Source of the DNA: Trogon surrucura
Taxonomy: Eukaryota; Chordata; Aves; Trogoniformes; Trogonidae
Assembly: GCA_020746105.1 (NCBI GenBank)
Contig: CM036617.1
Span: forward strand, 171,024,412 to 171,088,411
Length of the DNA: 64,000 nucleotides
Reading direction: 5' to 3'
Positions 48,661 to 59,642 of the stretch are shown here, piece after piece. Under the pieces are notes generated by a model. The model saw only the letters and a program-made list of their open reading frames with translations, had not been told where the DNA came from and ran no database searches. Position 1 is the stretch's first letter; every line of letters begins with the position of its first letter. The position numbers and the translations under genes are program-made.

Positions 48661-48882
48661 GTTTCTAGTTTTGTATTGTGAAATACAATTAAAAAGCTGT
48701 GTATTAACTGAAGATACAGAGCATCTCCTACTACTGTCTTACAGAAAAGCCTTTTATCCTGAGATTATCCTGAGATAGTGTTTTCTAGTTTTGTATTGTG
48801 AAATATAATAAAAAGCCGTATATTGATTGAAGGTACGGAGCATCTCCTACTTCTGTTGTACAGAAAAGCCTTTTATCCTGTT
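48661..48882 (+). repeat. Tandem duplication, unit ~120 bp, two diverged copies
   Basis: Copy 1 (48661-48780) and copy 2 (48781-48882) both begin TTTCTAGTTTTGTATTGTGA. Both continue through an A-rich stretch, GAGCATCTCCTACT and ACAGAAAAGCCTTTTATCCT. Copies differ at roughly one base in seven and by small indels, so the duplication is not recent. Copy 1 alone has a further short duplication at its end, ATCCTGAGATT followed by ATCCTGAGATA. Confidence 0.92.
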
Positions 48883-49862
48883 GTAGGAGGAAGGGTGACA
48901 CGATCAGACTCTAACAAATCCACATCAGCTTTTTCTTAACACATTAGAACCTTCTGGGTACTTGCAAAGAGAGAGTTCATTTCCTCTCCTGTTTCATGTT
49001 TCCTATGAACTGAAGTTCAACAGGGCCAGGAAATTACTGATCCGTCAGCATGCTTGTTGCTCCCAGAAAGACAGCAAATTTTCCACTGAATGGAAATTCC
49101 CAAACAGAGTCCACCCTGTCTCTTGTGCAGAGGTAACTATTATCTATTTTGTTTCTATTTTCACTGCTTTTTTTAACAGAAATTGTGTTTTCAAACTATA
49201 CTTCTGATGGAAAATTTCTGTCAAGCTTGTTTTCAATAGTCACTACTGAATACAGTGCGCTTTATTAAGTGAGTTACTATGGCAGTGGAGGTTGTGGTAG
49301 TCCACTTTCCAAAATAGTGGGAGTCAGAAAGCAGAGTCCTATCTCTGACGCAAAACCATTGATCTATCTGTAGCTATTACTGTTGGAAGATCTAGATACA
49401 CGAGCCTGAATTTGGTCCAAAGAATTTGAAGCTTTCAAATGACAACTCATTTCTCTTTGCACAGAATATAGATGGTGCTGGGCTGGGCAATTTAGGTGCC
49501 ACAGTTAAAGAAAACAAGGTAGATGGATGAACTTGGGCAACAAGGAGAACGTAAAAGCACTTTGAAGTCAATGATTTACTGTGTGAATTGATGCAGTCAC
49601 TTAACCTCCTGAAAAAAACATGGGGACCTCTCTAAAAGTGAAATGGCCTGAAAGGTACTCTTTGTAATCAGTTTTGGCCACGACTGTGACTATTCAAAAT
49701 GCTGACAGTAAAAAGACAGGCTGATCAGCCAACTAATTTAGGTCGTGATCCAAATTGCACTAAAATTAATGGATGGACTGTCACCTCATGAGAGCTGAAC
49801 TGAGCTCTAATAGAAAAAAGAATTCACTGAGCACAAGACACTTCAGAATATTTTTCTTGCTG

Positions 49863-49889
49863 TTAGAAGTTAGAAATTTAGAAGTTAGA
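49863..49889 (+). repeat. 12-bp direct repeat (TTAGAAGTTAGA)
   Basis: Two exact copies of TTAGAAGTTAGA are separated by three bases, and the unit itself contains TTAGA twice. Slippage is the likely origin. Confidence 0.8.
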
Positions 49890-50138
49890 TTTAGTTTAAA
49901 ACTTTCAAGCCTCTTAAAATAGTATCTGCCTATAGTGAATTACAAATGACTGGTCTGGATTACAGCAGAGCAGGAGTTAGTGAAACCTTTGTCTGTTCTT
50001 GTTTTCCTCAAAATTTGTGGTTTAAGATTTCTTCCATATCTTAAGCTTACCAAATATAACCTGCTTTGGCTTCTACCTTCATTATTTTTTGCATTAACAT
50101 CTTGTACTCTTTCAACTTGCTAGTTTTAGGGCACAGAT

Positions 50139-50316
50139 GAATCACAGAATTGAATAGGTTGGACAGGACCTCTGGATGCCTCTATTCCCACCTCCTGCTC
50201 AGCGCAGGCCCAATTAGAGCAGGTGGCTTGGGTGTGTTGCTGTTGAGTTTTGAGTATCTCCATGGATGGAGACACCATAGTCTTTCTGGGCAGCCTGTCC
50301 AATGGTCTGACCAAAA
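50139..50316 (-). mobile_element. CR1 LINE 3' fragment, old and diverged
   Basis: Reverse CR1 tail (GAATCACAGAATTGAATAGG, TTGGACAGGACCTCTGGATG), then CCCACCTCCTGCTCAGCGCA, GAGTATCTCCATGGATGGAG and TCTGGGCAGCCTGTCCAATG. It covers the 3' UTR and the end of ORF2 and fades near CAGCTCTGTAG. The GACCTCTGGA block and ATCTCCATGGATGGAG place it in a different, older subfamily from the 20665 copy. Confidence 0.88.
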
Positions 50317-50859
50317 CAGCTCTGTAGAGCAGATGACATACAAAGCAGTTCTGAAAGGTATTGCCACGATCTTGGTGGATGAACAAGTATCCTATGTTTC
50401 CTATAGAAACAAGCAGGTGTTCATAATTGTGGAGAGGACTAGAGATATTGTATGTGCAATGGATACTCCATCCTAATGTGTTTTTTTATAGCCTTGATTA
50501 GAGTTTAAGTAATGTGTACACAATCTGTAGTCTTCGAGTTTTTCAAACAGGGAGGAAACTCAGTCTCGGCTTGACCTCTCTATCTCCTATTAAGTTTTAC
50601 TGGTTGGTTTTCTTTGTTGGCTGCTATAGATCCTTTGGATTGGTGGAGAAGATCTCCATGAGGCTATGGTGGAGATGGAGCTCTCTGAGATGGCTGCCGA
50701 GTTTTCTACCTTGACCCAGTTGCAGTGGCACTTTCTCTAGATGCGTTTGAAATTGGGCTGGTAGGAGGCCCATCTGCTTGCATGCAGGAGGGAGAACGTT
50801 AGCTCTGATAGCCTTCCAGTAAGCACTTGTGAGCAAAGTCAGAAGTGTTCTGGTGTCCC

Positions 50860-51330
50860 CACCAGAAGAGAGACATAGATCTGTTGGAGCATGTTCAGAG
50901 GAGGCCCACAAAGATGATCCAGGGGCTGAAGCACCTCTGCTACGAGGACAGGCTGAGGGAGCTGGGATTGTTCAGCCTGGAGAAGAGAAGGCTCTAGGGG
51001 GACCTAATAGCTGCCTTCCAATACATGAAAGGGGCCTGCAGGAAGGCTGGGGAGGGACTTTTTGATAGCACGAGGGGAAATGGGTTTAATTGAAGGAGAA
51101 TAGATTTAGATTGGATCTTAAGAAAAAAATTCTTCAGTACGAGGGTGGCAAGACTTTGGAATAAACTGTCCAGAGAAGTTGTGGCTGCCCCCTCCCTGGA
51201 GGTGTTCAAGACCAGGTTGGATGAGGCCTTGAGCGACCTGGTCTAGTTGAGAGGCGTCCCTGCCCATGACAGAGAGGTTGGGTTAGATGGTCTCTAAGGT
51301 CCCTTCCAACTTAGGCCATTCTATGATTCC
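50860..51330 (+). mobile_element. CR1 LINE fragment, ~470 bp, sister of the 38112 copy
   Basis: It begins in ORF2 (AGACATAGATCTGTTGGAGC, GAGGCCCACAAAGATGATCC) and shares CTACGAGGACAGGCTGAGGG and GGATTGTTCAGCCTGGAGAA with the copy at 38112. A TAG within GGCTCTAGGGGGACC replaces a sense codon, and about 15 bp present at 38275 (around GTGTTCACC) are missing here, so the frame is dead. The 3' UTR is complete (GTTGAGAGGCGTCCCTGCCC), but the octamer tail is cut to one unit (ATTCTATGATTCC). Confidence 0.94.
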
Positions 51331-52827
51331 ACAAAAGTCCACCATGGCCCTGGCCTCCATCCCTGCTGAGCTGCAAAAATCAATTTGAGGGCTCCAGAAG
51401 AGCCTGAAGGAACAGTAAGGCCTAGGCCTACAATTAAAAGTAGCCACCTTTTGTGGCAACCCAGGCTAGCAGCCTCTAGGGCTTACTTCTTAGAAGACTT
51501 TGCTTCTTATTTCTTGTGGCTGGACCCCACTTTGCCAAGGTGGGACAGCCGGCAACTGCCTCTACCCCTCCCTGTTAAGGTCTGGCAGTAGTGCTGCAGT
51601 TGGCACTTGGAGGGGCAGAGGCTGCTTTTTTCTTCTTGCAGCCTCCAGGAGATACATCAGCAAACCATGTGCATCATGTTATGATAAATATTAAAGGCAA
51701 TACATTTCTTACAAGATTCATTTTTTTCTTCGCCTCAGTGAACATTGTATGAAGATTAAATAGAATAATAGCTGAACTGGTTGCTTATGTTACTGGCAGC
51801 ATGCACACAGAAGGACACTTGCGACGCTGCTGATTTTAGAGTGACTTCTTTTGGGGTTGGTTACACTCAGTTCTCACTTAAATACCACTTCTACTTTCTC
51901 AAGCTCTGGGAAGATAAGAATTTTGAGACTCATAAATCAGAAGACAAAAACTTTAAAAGTATACAGTCTAACATCTGGTTCTTTTCTTAAAGGAAGGTCT
52001 TAAATCTCAGGGACTCAGGATTTTAAAATACTGACATTCAGCTTTGACTAGCTTTGCTTTTCAGCTTTATACTGTCTAGAGCTGTTGAAACCAACCTTGG
52101 TTGGTACTTAATACTGCTAATTAACTTCTGGCATGCTAAAATGGCAAGAGTATTAAAAAAAATTTCATTTTGTGTCTCTGTTTTGACCGATTGGATTGTT
52201 TGGATGTCATTAGGTTACTTATTTATAACAAGACGATGAGTATTGCACTACGAGCAGTTGAAGTAATTTCTGGCTGCTTAGCTAGAAGTCCAAATGTTAA
52301 TTTTTTTTCAGTGTTTAATTTAAATGAAAGCACCATTTTGTTCAGTTCTTCAGTATCCAAAATAAATTGATTACACAAGTACAATTAGAACAAGAAGCTT
52401 AATCTTTCCTTGTATTGTGCAAATTGACTGTGCCAGCATTAACCTGCAGTCTCCATGACTTGCTTATGAATATTACATATATTGCTTTGCATCACTTAAT
52501 AAAATTAAACAGGGAAATCATTCAGTTATTTTTTTGGATAATAGCTGAGGTATCCATAACATGGAGATAGCAATAATATTTTATCAAAACATATCCTCAG
52601 TAGGGGACACTTCGTAAAACATGTTTTAATGGAGATAGTATTTAATCTCACTGTTGTCTCTGGATTTTAGGTACATGATTGTTTTCATGATTTAACATTG
52701 TTTAAGACTGTGGTTATACATAATACAGGTATTTAGATTGAAGAGCTCAGCTCCTAATTAAAGCAATGCTTTAAGGAGCTAAAATATCATTTCATGAGGG
52801 CACATTGGACTAGTACTGTCCCCCACT

Positions 52828-52914
52828 CCGAAAAAAAACCAAACAAAACAAGAGCAAACAAAAACCACCACGAAAAAACAACGAACAAACCCGAACCAAA
52901 ACCCACCCCACACG
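52828..52914 (+). repeat. A/C-rich low-complexity tract without T (87 nt)
   Basis: Eighty-seven consecutive plus-strand bases contain no T. They are mainly A and C in blocks such as AACCAAACAAAACAAG and AACCCGAACCAAAACCC, with about half a dozen G. There is no clear unit, so it is low-complexity DNA rather than a satellite. The complementary strand is a T/G-rich tract with no A. Confidence 0.9.
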
Positions 52915-55900
52915 TTAAAAAACAATACTTCCTGATAGGAAGAAAACTGGGAACAACCTTTCCCTCCTAGCAGAGATCCTGCTTATAGACTCTGCATGTT
53001 CTTTCTGTACCAGAACTCAATTAATTCTTTTTCCCCGATGCCTAGGAAGACCTCAGTCTTACAGAAAACTCCTACCTCCCTCCCCAGCTCCATTTTTCGG
53101 CTCTTTTCTCTCTTGTTTCCTTCCATCTGTAGAGAAATAGCATTGCACATTTTTTTTTTTTGTTACCGGTTTGTGTTGATTTTTTCCTCAATAACTGTGT
53201 ACAACACTTGGGATCAGCTAGAGATTTTGCTCTCATGGGTCATCCTGTCATGATTTGACAGCTGTGGAGCCCTTCTAACCTCTGCGAGTGGAGACTGCAG
53301 CACCTCCAGGGCCTTTTCATGGTCCTACTGACCATGATATTTATGAGAATTGGTATTTGGTGGCACAGCAGTCTGGGACTGAGGTAAGAGCAGAATATTG
53401 GTTTCTGGAGTCTCATTTTGGTTTTGTATCTCTTATTTCCACCCTAGTAGTCAGGGCAATGCCCATGTGTGGAATTTTTCTTGTCTCTGGAGTTTTCTGC
53501 CCATCCAGGTCTCAAGTATATTTTGAGTCTGGCTTCAAGCCCAGGGGAGCTAAAACTGAGGAAATGCTCCTGGGCTGATTTAGTGACTGAAGGAAGACAA
53601 TTGATCTAATGATTCTCATTTGCTAGATATATGGGAAAACTATTGTATTTTACAAGTAAAACATAGTTTCTATGTTTGGGTGGGGTTTTTTTCATGAGTT
53701 GCATTTGTTAAGGATGCCTACTGGCAATATATGGACATGCAGATGTAATTTCTACATAAATTAACCAAAGAAGACTGTGATGCTGTTGCCAATAGTCCAC
53801 ACTTTAGTATTAACTGGCAGTTACGTGTGAAATGTTTAAGCGAGAGAGCGCTCTGCGATGTTATTATGCTTCACACTGAAGTAGGTAGCACGATGGCCCC
53901 TAGCTGGAGGGTAACTGCTCCGCTTAACTCATTATATCAGTGTCAATTTAAAATCTGATTAAGATACCTGACAGAAAGCAGTGCAGATAATGTATTTACA
54001 GGAAACACAGATAGAATTATTTCTAAAAAATGAGGTTTAATTGAGTGGGAAACAGACGGAAAGTGCTAGTGAGCCAAGTGCTACTGGCATGTGGTAGCTG
54101 TACGTCAAATTTTTCTCAGGAGGGATTATGGTTTGGTGCTGCTTTGTGGCCAGAATGTGATCGGGTTGTCCGTAAGTCTACTGTTTTTATAGTACATGAG
54201 AAAGACACAAAGTGCTAGGTGTGAGCAACAAAATCATCTTCCTTTGTTGCATCTATAATAAGTAATAAAGCCAGAATAGTGCAGGATGATGGGAGGGCTA
54301 AATGAATATGTTTAATGATCGCCTGTGTGTAGTCTTAAAAATAATTCAATGGAGACAGAAGAGTCATGAGGCTTTCTTTGGCTGCTGTTTTGCAGATCAG
54401 ACTGGCTGATGAGTATAATAGTCTTGCCGGCCTTAATATCTATTAATTCAAATCATGTCAGTCACTAACTGTTCTTTTTCCTCTTCTTTTTTAAGAAGAG
54501 GTACTCGCATATTTGATCATTTCTTAATGAGGTGGCTCCATTTGACTTCTTCACGTAATCGCAGTTCGTGCGCACCTGTGAGTAGCGATTTTGAGTTTTG
54601 TTTTTCATTTTTTCTCGTTCCCATAAATCAGTCACACAAAAAAATATGGAGACATCTGACGGGAAGATCTAAGTAGCCTGCCAGGCTGCCTTAAGATCAG
54701 ATATCTAGCAGACTGGCCTGGAATGAACAATACCATCTGGACGTGGAAAGAACCCTTAACGTGTTTTTGCGTCACACAGGGTTATTTACATGGTAAATGT
54801 GCAGCAGTAGAGCCTGCCAGAAATCTGTGAGCTGGTCCATGTGCTTTCCAGCAGCTGTGGGTGTTAAAACTCCCCAGACTAGCAGCCTGCAGCTGTAATT
54901 TCATTAGCTCCCTGTGAGTTTCAGTGCTCACTGAAGTTCAGTTCCAAGATGAAGGAAAGAAGTCTCATTTGATTTCTTTTTTTTGTTGTTCCCTAGTATT
55001 AATCTGTCCCAAAAGCTTGATTGGTGTCAACAGATGAAGCATATACTGCTTCATCCAATTTAAGCAAGTGTTAACGTTCAGGGTCTATTTTCCAGCCACC
55101 CACAAAAATCAGCTATTTTAACTAAAACTAAAGACTAAAAATTCTGTTCATGGCCATTATCCAGACTCATCCCTAGCAGATGTTAAAACCTCTTATTTCT
55201 GTTATGAATAAGCCTTTGAGATAGTTTTATGCCACTGTTTACCTCGCAGAAGCTCAGCTGCCCCGTTTGGTTAGCACGGCGGAGGCAGGCAGGTGTCACA
55301 TTTAGCCAGGTTACTTACTCAGTGTGGATAATGTGGGCACCTGGGACTGGGCTTTAGGATGCAGCTGGAGCAACATGTCAGTTCTTAGCCAGAATGAGGT
55401 GCCTTATGTCCACTGCTGTTATCAGTGCTTGTTACTCAAATCAGTGTTTTGACCCTGTACAGCTAGTGGGACTGATTTTTTCAGAAGCTCGCTCTCTGGA
55501 TTTGGAGGAAACGATTTGATCTTACCCCTCTGACTTGAGGAAAGATGATGTTGCATCTTGCCATTCAGATGTACTCTCACATCACCCTCCAACAACTGTG
55601 CTGGATTTGTGGAAGTGGAAATGACGCTTTCAGTGTTCTGTTAAGCAGATCCCTTTCCAGGAACTAACCCAACCTAAATCAGAATTTGACGAAAATGAAG
55701 TTGAAAGGAAAACAACTTAAAAGTCAGCTTGGGCTGTAATCACCCCATGAACCTTTCCCTCCTTATTTGGGTTCATTATCCCACCTGAGGAAGCTTAAAA
55801 TTAGACTGAGTGCAGACGTTATCAAATATGACTCTGTCTTCTGCATGCAGAGCTCTGTGCTGCCTCCTGACTCTACTCCATTTTTAGCTTCAGGGTAATG

Positions 55901-56012
55901 TAGTGCTCTCATGATTTATTACACAAAGCATTCTGGCAGCAGAAAGGATCAAGAGTAGGTGGGGCCATTATAGCTGTTACCTAATTCCTTTTGAATATTA
56001 GAGAGTATTTAT

Positions 56013-56036
56013 AAAAAAAAAAAAAGGCCTTTTTTT
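56013..56036. repeat. Poly-A run ending in an A7-GGCC-T7 palindrome
   Basis: Thirteen A residues run into GGCC and seven T residues; the last 18 bp form a perfect inverted repeat centred on GGCC. A near-identical TTTATA-(A)n-GGC string recurs 400 bp downstream at 56407-56428. Confidence 0.85.
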
Positions 56037-56408
56037 GATATGTGCTCCAGGGTTTTCATTTTGTGTCAAAAAAAGAAGTGGTCTATCTAGTAGCTGGTGA
56101 CCCTCCCTAAACAGGGTGAGATCCAAATGCTGAAAATCAAAACGTCCCAGTAACCACAGGAGAGACAGAGTTTTTAATCCCTTTAGTGTAACCACAAAAG
56201 AGACTTCCCCCCACTTCCAGGACAGCCTGGACATCTCCCTTCCCAGCCTATACTCCCATTTTTGTGGGAACAGAGATGATGCTGGAAGGGAGCTGACACT
56301 CCCTCCTGCATCTCCTTCCAGTGCACGGCTCCCTCAGCAAACTCCTCTGAAACTACCTGGATTGTGGTACAAGGAAGGACGGGGTAGGCAGGGATGAACT
56401 TGGACCTT

Positions 56409-56557
56409 TATAAAAAAAAAAAAAAAGGCAAGCTGGTGGTTGCACTTGAGAGAGTCTTGCTCTACAGCACAGAAGCCATGAAGATTGCTTTACTCTTTTG
56501 TTTGATCAAGAAGGGCATTATTCAAATTATTTGGTTTGTTCTTTTGCTCTTATGCTA
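56409..56557 (+). other. Possible TATA box plus 26-codon hydrophobic ORF
   Basis: TATAAA at 56409-56414 is followed 62 bp later by ATG at 56477 in a good context (GCCATGA). The 26-residue frame starts MKIALLFCLI, has two Lys, then a second hydrophobic run (IIQIIWFVLLLLC) and a TAG at 56555-56557. The N-terminus resembles a signal peptide, but no mature region follows and no donor lies in the first hydrophobic block. TATA-like strings in A-rich DNA are common, so this is most likely chance. Confidence 0.1.
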
Positions 56558-59121
56558 GTCTGAGAACAAGACATGGCTGGTCTCTTCCTGGGAGAGCTTA
56601 GGGCGTCTACAATCTGTAAGCACTCGAGGCTGTTGAACTTGGAGCTTGATTGTGTGACTGTGTAGGGAGGAGGAGCAAAGGGTTTATCTTTCTCCCTTTG
56701 GCCTTAGTAACCTTGTGAAGAAAATTCAAACTAGTTTACACCATGTTACATTTTTTTTGTTTCTTTTTAATGAAGTTTATAAACAGTAAATAGCTAAAAA
56801 CAGAGTAAACCTATGTCATCCTTGCAGTTTCTGTTTCTTGTGTATTCCTGTGTGGTCTCTAGCTTTTTCACTGATTTAGTTACCAAAATTCAGCTTGGAA
56901 ACATTGCCTGCACATCTGTACTCAGAAAGAGCAGTCTCCAGAAAAACATGTAGGCACCGCATGCCCTCCTACACCTTCTGTCCATCCAGGACAGCTGGGA
57001 CGAGTAAGCTGAGGGCTGGCAGACCTGCTGTCTGGGCTCGGTGCTGGAAGGGACACGCTCCTGCAGCATCAGAGGCTTTGCATTCATACAGGAGGAGTAG
57101 TAGCCTAGTTTTGAGGAAGGCTTTCAGGCTATCTTTAGCGGACAGGCAACTGCTGGATTGCACTTCTAGAAGCAGTCTAGTCTGGCTTTGGTATTGCTCA
57201 AGTCCTTGTTGCTCAGCTCACGCTTTTATTTCTCTCCACGGGATAACTCCTACAGATGCTACAGCAAGTCAGAAACCATCTACCTCTCTACACCAACAGT
57301 ACCTACTCTAATCCTTCTCACCTTCCTAGGAGAACTCTGTCCTTCTGGACTGCTTAGGAAACAGTGTTGGCTTCCTGAGTACAACTCACCTGTATTTAGA
57401 TTTTGCTGTCATCTGCTTTTCCAGCCATGGCTGGGTGGTCTGCTGTGGTTGCGGTCTAGGAGCAAAGATGTTTTCCACACGCTCAAACACCTTTTAGTCT
57501 GACCATGTCTTCTGCCTTCTTACAGAGACCTTATTCTTTGCCTCCAGGACAGCAAGCTGCATTGTGTATGTGCTAAACCAGTGGTATTCAGCCTGCAGAG
57601 GTGACTGTTAACGTAGGATGGATTGTGTTTTTATCCCAACTGGCAAGAGTTTGGCAGTAATAACTACCAGTGATTAATGAAATGACATGAGCTGTATTTG
57701 ATAATACCAGTATTTACTAGAGTTGTTTTGCTTTCAAAGTTCATGCAAGATCAGAAAGTAGATCAATCAGCGTTTCTGTAGTTGTCATTTGCAGCACTCC
57801 CTGGTGAACACAGTTGTTTGGCTTCACGTACCTCCCAATTTTCCTTCAGTTTGGAAAAACGGAGAAAGACTTGCATTTATAATGTTCCAAATATAATTGT
57901 CATGTTCCTCACTCATCACTTGTTTTGCAAGGGCTAGTTTTAAGCATTCATTACTGAAGTTAGCAGTTGACTCAGTTTATGAATCTATTATCATATGTTT
58001 TTGAAAAAATTGGCCAGGAGACCAGTTTCACTCGTGCTGACTTGAATGCCCACATACAGAACACAGTGGTTTAAATGAGTAACAAATTTATCAAAGGTCC
58101 TAACCTGTTTTATCTAGTGCTGATTTTTAAAGCAGTTTGAAATCACTGAGAATTGTCACCTTCCTTCCTTTAAATGTAGTATGTTTTTTTCCCTTCTGAT
58201 ATAAAATCCAAGATATTCCACACTACATGTGTATTCTTAGAACGTATTTCTGGATTTAATGACTCTTTAGATTCTGAATAGCGGTTTACAACACAATAAT
58301 CTGGGATTTGGGCGTGGAGGTGGTATTGTGAGGGACAGAAGATACTAGCTGAAAGTGAAACAAGTTATTTTGCTTGATTATCCCCTGACTGTGTGGCCAA
58401 CCAGAGTAAATGTGTTTTGTGGGTAGGGCAAGACTGGTTTTTAAAGCAAACCTGAATAGGAGTAGTTTATGTGAGCAACATATGCATGCAGTGGACAAAA
58501 AGCAGCTGACATTATGTGGGTAAGAACTGGGAAAACTGAATTGGGAAAGAACACCAGAAATAGGAAAGAAACAGACATACACAATCGATTTAAAAAGGAA
58601 AGTATTTTTACTTTATATACAGGGCAGCAAAATGTTGAGAGTTGGGCATTCCTGCTCTGTTGCAGTGTTGTTTGGGACTGGCAGGCTTGAGGCATTCCTT
58701 GCCCAACTTCAAGGAGCTGAATCTTAGACAAGGACCACCCAGGTTGGCCATCTAATCGCCAATGGTAATCAAAATCGTGCTTGGATTTTGAACTTCCTTA
58801 AAGTCTTGCATTGTAATAGCATTATCATAGCAACTATCAGTGAGCTTTTGCTCTTGGCTTCCTCTGGCTGAACATCGTTCCTCTTGAAAAGACTGAGAGC
58901 ACAGCATTTGCGTCCAGTTCAGTTTTTGTCAGTCACTCCATCTGAAAGGCAGCAGCTCCCCTCTGGCTTTGGAGCCTTGTCCATAAAACCGTGCATCCAT
59001 TGATACCACTCGTGGGGCTAGAGGTGTGCTGGGTTATTCTCTAGCCTTTTGCTGCTCAAGGCTGGGATTCACATAATGATTTAAGTCACAAGTAGCAGCA
59101 TACTGGGAGTTTCACCTTCTC

Positions 59122-59416
59122 ACAGTATCACAGTATGCTAGGGGTGGGAAGGGACCTCAAAAGATCATCTAGTCCAATCCCCCTGCCAGAGCAGGAACAC
59201 CTAGATGATGTTACACAGGAAGGAGTCCAGGCAGCTTTTGAATGTCTCCAGAGAAGGAGACTCCACAACCTCCCTGGGCAGTCTGTTCCAGTGCTCTGTC
59301 ACCCTCACTGAAAAGAAGTTTCTTGTCAAATTTAAGTGGAACCCCTTGTGTTCCAGCTTGATTCCATTACCCCTTGTCCTATCATTGTCCTGTCATTGTC
59401 CTATCATTCTCCTGCT
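59122..59416 (-). mobile_element. CR1 LINE 3' fragment
   Basis: The plus strand reads CACAGTATCACAGTATGCTA, GGGTGGGAAGGGACCTCAAA and AGATCATCTAGTCCAATCCC. It continues with CTCCAGAGAAGGAGACTCCA, CCTCCCTGGGCAGTCTGTTC and CCTCACTGAAAAGAAGTTTC. This is the reverse complement of a CR1 3' UTR plus the end of ORF2, of a subfamily with the GGAGACTCCACAACCTC block. The far (5') end of the element carries a locally expanded 11-bp repeat, listed separately. Confidence 0.93.
59374..59414 (+). repeat. 11-bp minisatellite inside a CR1
   Basis: The unit TTGTCCTATCA is repeated: TTGTCCTATCA, TTGTCCTGTCA, TTGTCCTATCA and partial TTCTCCTG. A normal CR1 has a single CCCCTTGTCCTATCA at this place, so the array probably grew after insertion by slippage. 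Confidence 0.9.
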
Positions 59417-59604
59417 TGTGCACCTCACAATCTGTGTTGAAGAGCAAATTAGATTTAAGAGAGTAAGAGGTTGAGACACAAAGCGTGAGATGCCTTCCCA
59501 AGAGGGACATGACTTTTTTCTTGCATCTCAGGTCTATCCTAATGGGGTAAAAAAAGCCTTGAATGGATGTAGGCCAGCCTTAGTGCAAGTCATAACTGGG
59601 CCTG

Positions 59605-59642
59605 GTTCATTCTACAAACTCCTGTTCATTCTACAAACTCCT
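59605..59642 (+). repeat. Exact 19-bp tandem duplication
   Basis: GTTCATTCTACAAACTCCT occurs twice in direct succession with no mismatch. Identity suggests a recent slippage duplication, a polymorphism or an assembly artefact. Confidence 0.95.

Larger units (their letters stand above)
46202..50138. other. Unique DNA with a GC-richer patch and local duplications
   Basis: No gene is supported. A GC-rich, moderately CpG-rich patch spans about 46.59-46.93 kb. Frames up to 160 codons (46747-47229 plus) run through it on both strands, with no recognisable domain. Two duplications are listed separately. At 48225-48270 the sequence GTGGTGCCCAGGCTGGGTGC vaguely resembles upstream CR1 ORF2 but is too diverged to claim. 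Confidence 0.5.
51331..59121. other. Unique AT-rich non-coding DNA
   Basis: No gene is supported. It contains a nearly T-free A/C stretch (52828-52914), an A-run palindrome (56013-56036), a TATA-like box before a small hydrophobic ORF (56409-56557) and a short dyad CATGGTC/GACCATG at 53318-53336. The longest frames (138 codons plus at 56895-57311; 108 codons or fewer elsewhere) have no recognisable domains. Confidence 0.5.

Noticed and set aside
48962-49136. Frame with coding-like residues ending at GAG|GTAACT
   Set aside because: It has no convincing acceptor and an average donor, and the peptide is not recognised.
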